Source: Clostridia bacterium
GTDB taxonomy: Bacteria; Bacillota; Clostridia; Oscillospirales; CAG-272
Assembly: GCA_017473085.1 (NCBI GenBank)
Contig: JAFUNF010000021.1
Coordinates: 1 to 64,000, forward strand
Length of the DNA stretch: 64,000 bases
Direction of reading: 5' to 3'
Part shown: one piece after another, positions 59,733-64,000 of the stretch
How positions within the stretch are numbered: position 1 is the stretch's first letter
How the letters are laid out: every line of letters starts with the position of its first letter
Program-made: the position numbers and the translations under genes
Notes under the pieces: model-generated
What the model was told of the DNA's origin: nothing
Databases searched by the model: none
Seen by the model: only the letters and a program-made list of their open reading frames with translations

Positions 59733-62705
59733 ATGCCACATACAGATAGAAATAAAAGGACTATAAACGATTACAGAATCGTGTTCAAGGGCGAAATGGA
59801 CAACATTTCTATAGATTCCAGCGAAAACAAGACGGTTGACCTGACGGCTGAAATAGAAAAACAGGTTTCCTTAGTTGAAACCCTTGACAAGTATGACGAT
59901 ATGCAAATGAAAATTAACATAAGCTCATACAAGCAAATTGGCAAATATGGTATTGCATACAATGAAAAAATCCACGGAAACAGAGCGTTGAATCTGGACG
60001 AGGACGTTATACTTGCCGACCAATATGATGCAGCTGAGTATGTTATAAGAACTCTACGAGGCTTTGGTATTCTTGCAGATACTGTCGGCTCAGGCAAGAC
60101 CTATGAGGCAGGCGTTATTTTGTCCGAGCTTGCTCTGGCAGGAAAAATCACAAACCTTCTTATCGTAGTGCCAAATCAGGAGCTTCTTGTAAAATGGAAA
60201 AGGACTCTTGAGCTTGAATTCGGTATGGGAGAGGGCACAATACACGAGGTAGGGGAAATAGAAAGCTTTTCCCTCACAGACGAAAACGGAAGGTCGATAC
60301 CATACACTGTAAACGTAACCTGTAAGCGTAAGGGCAAGGGACAGGTAAAGCTATCAAAGCCGATAGTTCCAATGATAGTCACAAAGGAAAACTTTGTAAG
60401 GTGGGACTACCAGATAATCGAAAAGCTTTTGTTTGAGTGCATTGTTGTTGACGAGGCGCACTTTTTAAACGAAGAGGACGGCGATGGAGCTAAAGCTATG
60501 AGAAGGCTTTCTAAGCTTATGGAAAACAAAAAGCTGGCAAACAAGGACAATTGTATTCTTATAACAGCTACTCCACACTCAGGAAACCTTGAAAAAATGT
60601 TCCATCTATGGTATTTTAAGGCGGCAGATGGTGGAGTGCCAAGCGACTTCGACCCATCTGTAACGGAAAAAAGTGAAACGTACAAAAAATTCAAGGCAAG
60701 ATTTGACGATAACTGCAGAAATGCAAAAACAGTTGCAGAGTTTATAGAGGCAGCGAAGAATGAGCTTGTGCTTGCAGCAGGTAACGTAGGTCAAGCCTTT
60801 ACCAAATATCTTGCTAATCAGGATATGACAACGGAGCAATATAAATCTCTTAACGAATCAAGAAAAAGAAGCATAAGAAACGACTTTTTAGATGCAGATG
60901 GAAATGAAGAAATCAAAAAGGAGGTTTTGAAGGATACCTCTAATCTTTATCATCTCAAGGTTTTGGGTATGATAATGAGAAGAAAAACTCACGCGCAAAA
61001 GAACGGAATAAAAAAGGACGTAGAAAACGTATTTATATGTCCTGTAACTCCTGAGACGCTAAGGGAAAGAGAGCTTGAATTAGAGGAAAGCCGTAATAGA
61101 GGTGAGGGTGTTTGCAACAGCCTTGACAGAATCTACGAAAAGGACGCTATTACCGTAAAGGAAGGCAAAAATACAATAACTATGTCCTTTGACGACTATT
61201 GCAAGAAGGTAGATTCGAGCAAGCATGTGTCTCTTATGATAGACCACGTTTTGTCAAACGCCGTGTTCGAGGTAGGCGACAAGAAGCCCTTTGTGCAGGC
61301 AGACAGTGCAAAATACTATAAAACCCTATTGTCTGGCTATAAAAGGAGAGACGGAAACGGAAAGCTCGACAACCAATTCAGAATTTTGTACGACTACGAT
61401 AGCGAAAACACAGAGGCTGTGTTTGAAATTAAGCTTAAGGAGCTTGAAAGAGTTCTTGGGGAAAACCCCGATGACAGAATTTTAGTTTTCTTTGACTATC
61501 AAAGGAAGGACAATTCCAAAGACGGAGCAGAGTGGAATAAAATCTACGATAGACTCTCTGAGGACCCTCGCTTTGCTAAAAGACTTATTCTTGCAACAAA
61601 CGGAAACGATGCAGTAAGAGTATACAACGAAATTGAAAATGCAATATTCTTAGCAGGCTCGGAGCGTTATACCGAGGGTATTGATATGCAGAGTGGACAT
61701 ATCGTTGTAAACTTTTCAGTAACTCACGACCCTGTTGCTATGTCACAAAGAGTAGGACGCGTATTCAGACTTGGTCAGGAGAAAAACGTTAAAATCATTT
61801 CCTTTGCAATGATGAATGAGCTTGAGGGCTATGCCCTTGCATATCAAAATTGTATAGGCTTGCTTGATACGAATGAGGGAGACGCAACCATTATCGCAGG
61901 AAGCAACAGTGAAAATATGAAGGCGTTTACCTGTAAGGTGTGCGAAAACGTGGAGCTTATAACCGACAAGGAATACGATGAGGAAAAGGACGAAAACGGA
62001 TTCCTGTACTGTAAAAATGGTAAATGTAAAAAGCAAAAGGGCGGAAACGAGAAAAAGGGAATGCCTTTGGAGGAAATCAGCGCTAAGGAATATAAGTGTA
62101 ACACCTGCGGAGCAAAGCTTAGCAAGAGATTCAGCGAGGATGGTGGCTATTACTGTCTTTCCGAAAGCAATCACGCAAAGGGAAAGCTATATAGAATTAA
62201 AGAGCCAGGAGCTAAGAATACCATAGTGCTTGGATGCTCTAAGCTATGTATAATCAAGCGATGCAAGAAAATTGCGGGCTTTGGAAAAAGCGGTAGCACA
62301 GCCGAGCCATGCCTGATTATCAAAAACAAGATTGACGATATCAACGAGGCAAGAGCGATTTGCAAAAGGTGTCCTAACCTTGAAAACGGCGAGTGTAGTG
62401 AGTATTGCTCTGCGCTTATGGAAAACAGCTTCGAAAAATGCGGAAGCTGTAATAATGCAGAATGTACACCAAAGCCACATAAGCTATACTTCAAAAACGA
62501 CGTAGCACAATGTCCTGTTTGTCAAAGAGGCAAGCTTAAGGCGTCTGGCACAAAAACCTTTGCCTCCTATATGTTCCAATCCTTTGAATATGGTAAAAAG
62601 GGCGGAATAAACGGTACCTTCTGTAACAAGCTCATACTTGATACAAGAAACGTTGAGGATATAAGAGAAATTTTAGACAGAAAAAATCAACAGGTTAAAG
62701 ATTAA
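59733..62705 (+). CDS. RapA/SNF2-type helicase with C-terminal zinc ribbons
   Basis: 990 residues after TTAAGGAGAAAAAAG. Superfamily 2 motifs: Walker A GILADTVGSGKTYEAG (GSGKT at 119-123), LLIVVPNQELLVKW (Ia), VVDEAHFLNEE (DEAH at 240-243), ILITATPHSGN (III, ~277-285), then in the second lobe YTEGIDMQSGHIVVNF and MSQRVGRVFRLGQEKN (VI). The ADxVGxGKTxEAG and TATPHSG forms are those of RapA/HepA/DrmD-like SNF2 ATPases, which translocate on duplex nucleic acid. From ~730 to ~970 there are at least four C-x2-C pairs (FTCKVCENVEL, YKCNTCGAKL, FEKCGSCNNAEC, AQCPVCQRGKL), likely zinc ribbons. It lies between an Hsp70-like ATPase and an unknown protein. Confidence 0.87.
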   Translation: MPHTDRNKRTINDYRIVFKGEMDNISIDSSENKTVDLTAEIEKQVSLVETLDKYDDMQMKINISSYKQIGKYGIAYNEKIHGNRALNLDEDVILADQYDAAEYVIRTLRGFGILADTVGSGKTYEAGVILSELALAGKITNLLIVVPNQELLVKWKRTLELEFGMGEGTIHEVGEIESFSLTDENGRSIPYTVNVTCKRKGKGQVKLSKPIVPMIVTKENFVRWDYQIIEKLLFECIVVDEAHFLNEEDGDGAKAMRRLSKLMENKKLANKDNCILITATPHSGNLEKMFHLWYFKAADGGVPSDFDPSVTEKSETYKKFKARFDDNCRNAKTVAEFIEAAKNELVLAAGNVGQAFTKYLANQDMTTEQYKSLNESRKRSIRNDFLDADGNEEIKKEVLKDTSNLYHLKVLGMIMRRKTHAQKNGIKKDVENVFICPVTPETLRERELELEESRNRGEGVCNSLDRIYEKDAITVKEGKNTITMSFDDYCKKVDSSKHVSLMIDHVLSNAVFEVGDKKPFVQADSAKYYKTLLSGYKRRDGNGKLDNQFRILYDYDSENTEAVFEIKLKELERVLGENPDDRILVFFDYQRKDNSKDGAEWNKIYDRLSEDPRFAKRLILATNGNDAVRVYNEIENAIFLAGSERYTEGIDMQSGHIVVNFSVTHDPVAMSQRVGRVFRLGQEKNVKIISFAMMNELEGYALAYQNCIGLLDTNEGDATIIAGSNSENMKAFTCKVCENVELITDKEYDEEKDENGFLYCKNGKCKKQKGGNEKKGMPLEEISAKEYKCNTCGAKLSKRFSEDGGYYCLSESNHAKGKLYRIKEPGAKNTIVLGCSKLCIIKRCKKIAGFGKSGSTAEPCLIIKNKIDDINEARAICKRCPNLENGECSEYCSALMENSFEKCGSCNNAECTPKPHKLYFKNDVAQCPVCQRGKLKASGTKTFASYMFQSFEYGKKGGINGTFCNKLILDTRNVEDIREILDRKNQQVKD

Positions 62706-62730
62706 GCATAGGATTTGAAAGGATAAATAG

Positions 62731-64000
62731 ATGCATACAGTAAAGATTAAACACGGAGACGAGTGCTTTAAAAGCTTAATCAAGCTTTACGATAGTGGAA
62801 CAGGCTTCGGAAAGGGCATATACACCGTTAAAAACAATACTATTGAGTTTAACGGATATACCTTCGTTATGCAGAGCGGGGATGATAACGACTCTAACGA
62901 ATCCAATGGTGGTATTTATCCAATGGAGGCGGATGGTGCGCCTTGGTTTGCCAATTTCCGCAGAAGCGGAGAGGAAATAGAAACCAATATGGCAAAATGG
63001 AAGGAGCTGATTACTGAGGTAAGCAGAAGCTTCCATCAGACACATACATGGTTAAGATACGATACCTCAAGCACGGATGCAGACGAGGATACAATTAAAA
63101 GAGACAAGAATAAAATTCAGCATATAATTGATAAGCTTTGGTATGACCTCGGTGTCGGCTCCGTAGAAATCGAATACAAGCAAAAGCCTAATATCAAGGA
63201 CGAAATCACAACGATTTATGGTGCAAGCTTAAGGCTTGGTATATGCGTTGAGGAGCCTAAGGAGGAAATTCCCATCGTCGGTAGAATTTACTTCAAAAGA
63301 GGTCAGGATAACAGCCTGGAGCCACTGTCCTACAAGGTAGCAGAGAGGATTTCCCAAAAGCTCAAGGTAATTGACGGCTCAAGCAACGAGGGCTCAAGAG
63401 GCACTGACGAGGACAACTATTCCTTTAACGAGTTGGAAACTGCCCTTCGTGGAGGAATAAGAGCCTGCCTTGATTCCGATAACGGAAACGGACTATCGGA
63501 TTATTTGCTTATAAAGTCCGAAAAAGATGACGACGGCATAAGTATAGACGATAACAAGGTAATAGAGGAGCTTATAACAGAGGCGGACGATGACGTTAGT
63601 GAAATTGTTTGTAAAAATATGAAAATCCTCTACATATTCCAGGTCAGAACAAAGAACAGAGTTTACGAGATAAAATACAATAATCAGCCCGTTTTAAGCG
63701 TAACAATAGATATGAATGAGGAGCTTTCAATAAGATGCCTAACCTGTAATGAGCCAGAATTGTTAATTGAAAGAAACGCTGTTTCCTTCAGACAATTTGG
63801 TGAAAATGGTAAGGAGGAATCCGTTGAAAGATTAGTACTGGACTTTGATGAAGCAACAAGCTTTGGCTTATCACAAGATGCTGATAAAAATGATTTTAAA
63901 AGAGTTAAAAGTAAGCTAAGCGACCATGCTATGCTGATAGATTGCAGTGAGATTAACGGATGCACAAGGGTAAAGTGCAGGAGTAATGTTGTACCTGACA
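62731..64000 (+). CDS. Unrecognised protein, third gene of the helicase operon (runs off the window)
   Basis: Start at 62731 after GAAAGGATAAATAG; the frame is open to the window end (more than 420 residues). Begins MHTVKIKHGDECFKSLIKLY. No signal peptide or membrane segment. Residues ~1-110 look like a beta-rich module with a conserved-looking WFANFRRSG segment. Residues ~110-300 are mixed and acidic. Near residue 332 a RCLTCNEPELL C-x2-C pair starts what may be another metal-binding part, and more Cys occur near the cut (DCSEINGCTRVKCR). I do not recognise it. Tight spacing (25 bp) makes it a likely partner of the helicase. Confidence 0.7.
   Translation, partial: MHTVKIKHGDECFKSLIKLYDSGTGFGKGIYTVKNNTIEFNGYTFVMQSGDDNDSNESNGGIYPMEADGAPWFANFRRSGEEIETNMAKWKELITEVSRSFHQTHTWLRYDTSSTDADEDTIKRDKNKIQHIIDKLWYDLGVGSVEIEYKQKPNIKDEITTIYGASLRLGICVEEPKEEIPIVGRIYFKRGQDNSLEPLSYKVAERISQKLKVIDGSSNEGSRGTDEDNYSFNELETALRGGIRACLDSDNGNGLSDYLLIKSEKDDDGISIDDNKVIEELITEADDDVSEIVCKNMKILYIFQVRTKNRVYEIKYNNQPVLSVTIDMNEELSIRCLTCNEPELLIERNAVSFRQFGENGKEESVERLVLDFDEATSFGLSQDADKNDFKRVKSKLSDHAMLIDCSEINGCTRVKCRSNVVPD

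Overview
The window reads as a chromosomal segment from an AT-rich Gram-positive anaerobe, most likely an uncultured gut Clostridia member (Bacillota). The grounds are AGGAGG-type ribosome binding sites, many TTGACA-17-TATAAT promoters, numerous BspA-type leucine-rich-repeat (LRR_5) proteins, a cohesin/dockerin pair, glycan-cleaving enzymes, and MarR and XRE regulators. No rRNA and no complete phage or conjugative element is visible. One tRNA (Gln, anticodon CTG) is present.

Layout. 1-11.4 kb: LRR surface proteins, namely a Cys-repeat LRR lipoprotein, a cytoplasmic LRR gene broken by one in-frame stop, and three secreted LRR paralogues that share a C-terminal domain. 11.4-15.4 kb: a small NSSSSS-motif protein, an XRE regulator, a cohesin-like lipoprotein and a large secreted cohesin/dockerin/Cys-repeat/glycine-rich protein. 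15.5-19.1 kb: rhamnosidase (GH78) and GH4 glycosidase. 19.4-23.4 kb: two more members of the secreted LRR family. 23.7-29.8 kb: an operon of LRR protein, VWA/metallopeptidase-like protein, MoxR ATPase and NSSSSS-LRR protein. 29.8-30.26 kb: a candidate structured RNA. 30.3-40.25 kb: a MarR-controlled operon with an old-yellow-enzyme reductase, both aconitase-X subunits, Fe-alcohol dehydrogenase, aldehyde dehydrogenase, a YhhN membrane protein and a membrane M28 peptidase. 40.4-54.2 kb: housekeeping and mixed genes (trpS, a Rel-like protein with an HTH partner, an orphan VirD4-like ATPase, phosphoesterase, dGTPase-like protein, DedA/TVP38-like protein, a GH5 remnant, thioesterase, flavin reductase). 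54.2-56.2 kb: a compact RiPP locus with a SPASM radical-SAM maturase, a 35-residue precursor ending ECMCYC and a divergent XRE regulator. 56.2-57.3 kb: a repeat-rich tRNA-Gln neighbourhood with a four-helix-bundle gene. 57.4-64 kb: an operon of Hsp70/actin-fold ATPase, RapA/SNF2-type helicase with zinc-ribbon tail, and an unrecognised protein that runs off the window.

The strongest candidates for undescribed biology are: (i) the RiPP locus, whose precursor is too short for ordinary gene calling; (ii) the Hsp70-like/SNF2/unknown operon, which looks like a regulated conflict or nucleic-acid surveillance system; (iii) intergenic arrays in which a short spacer constant at each locus (ATTTCA, GCTAAATT, GTGAAGTT and others) separates hairpins whose stems all differ; (iv) a possible ~456-nt RNA closed by a 10-bp stem, with such an array inside it; (v) a family of five secreted LRR proteins with a shared, DNA-level homogenised C-terminal domain, three of them behind near-identical promoters with long T-tracts and a palindrome between -35 and -10.

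All calls come from reading the sequence and translations by eye. No database search, folding or alignment program was run.
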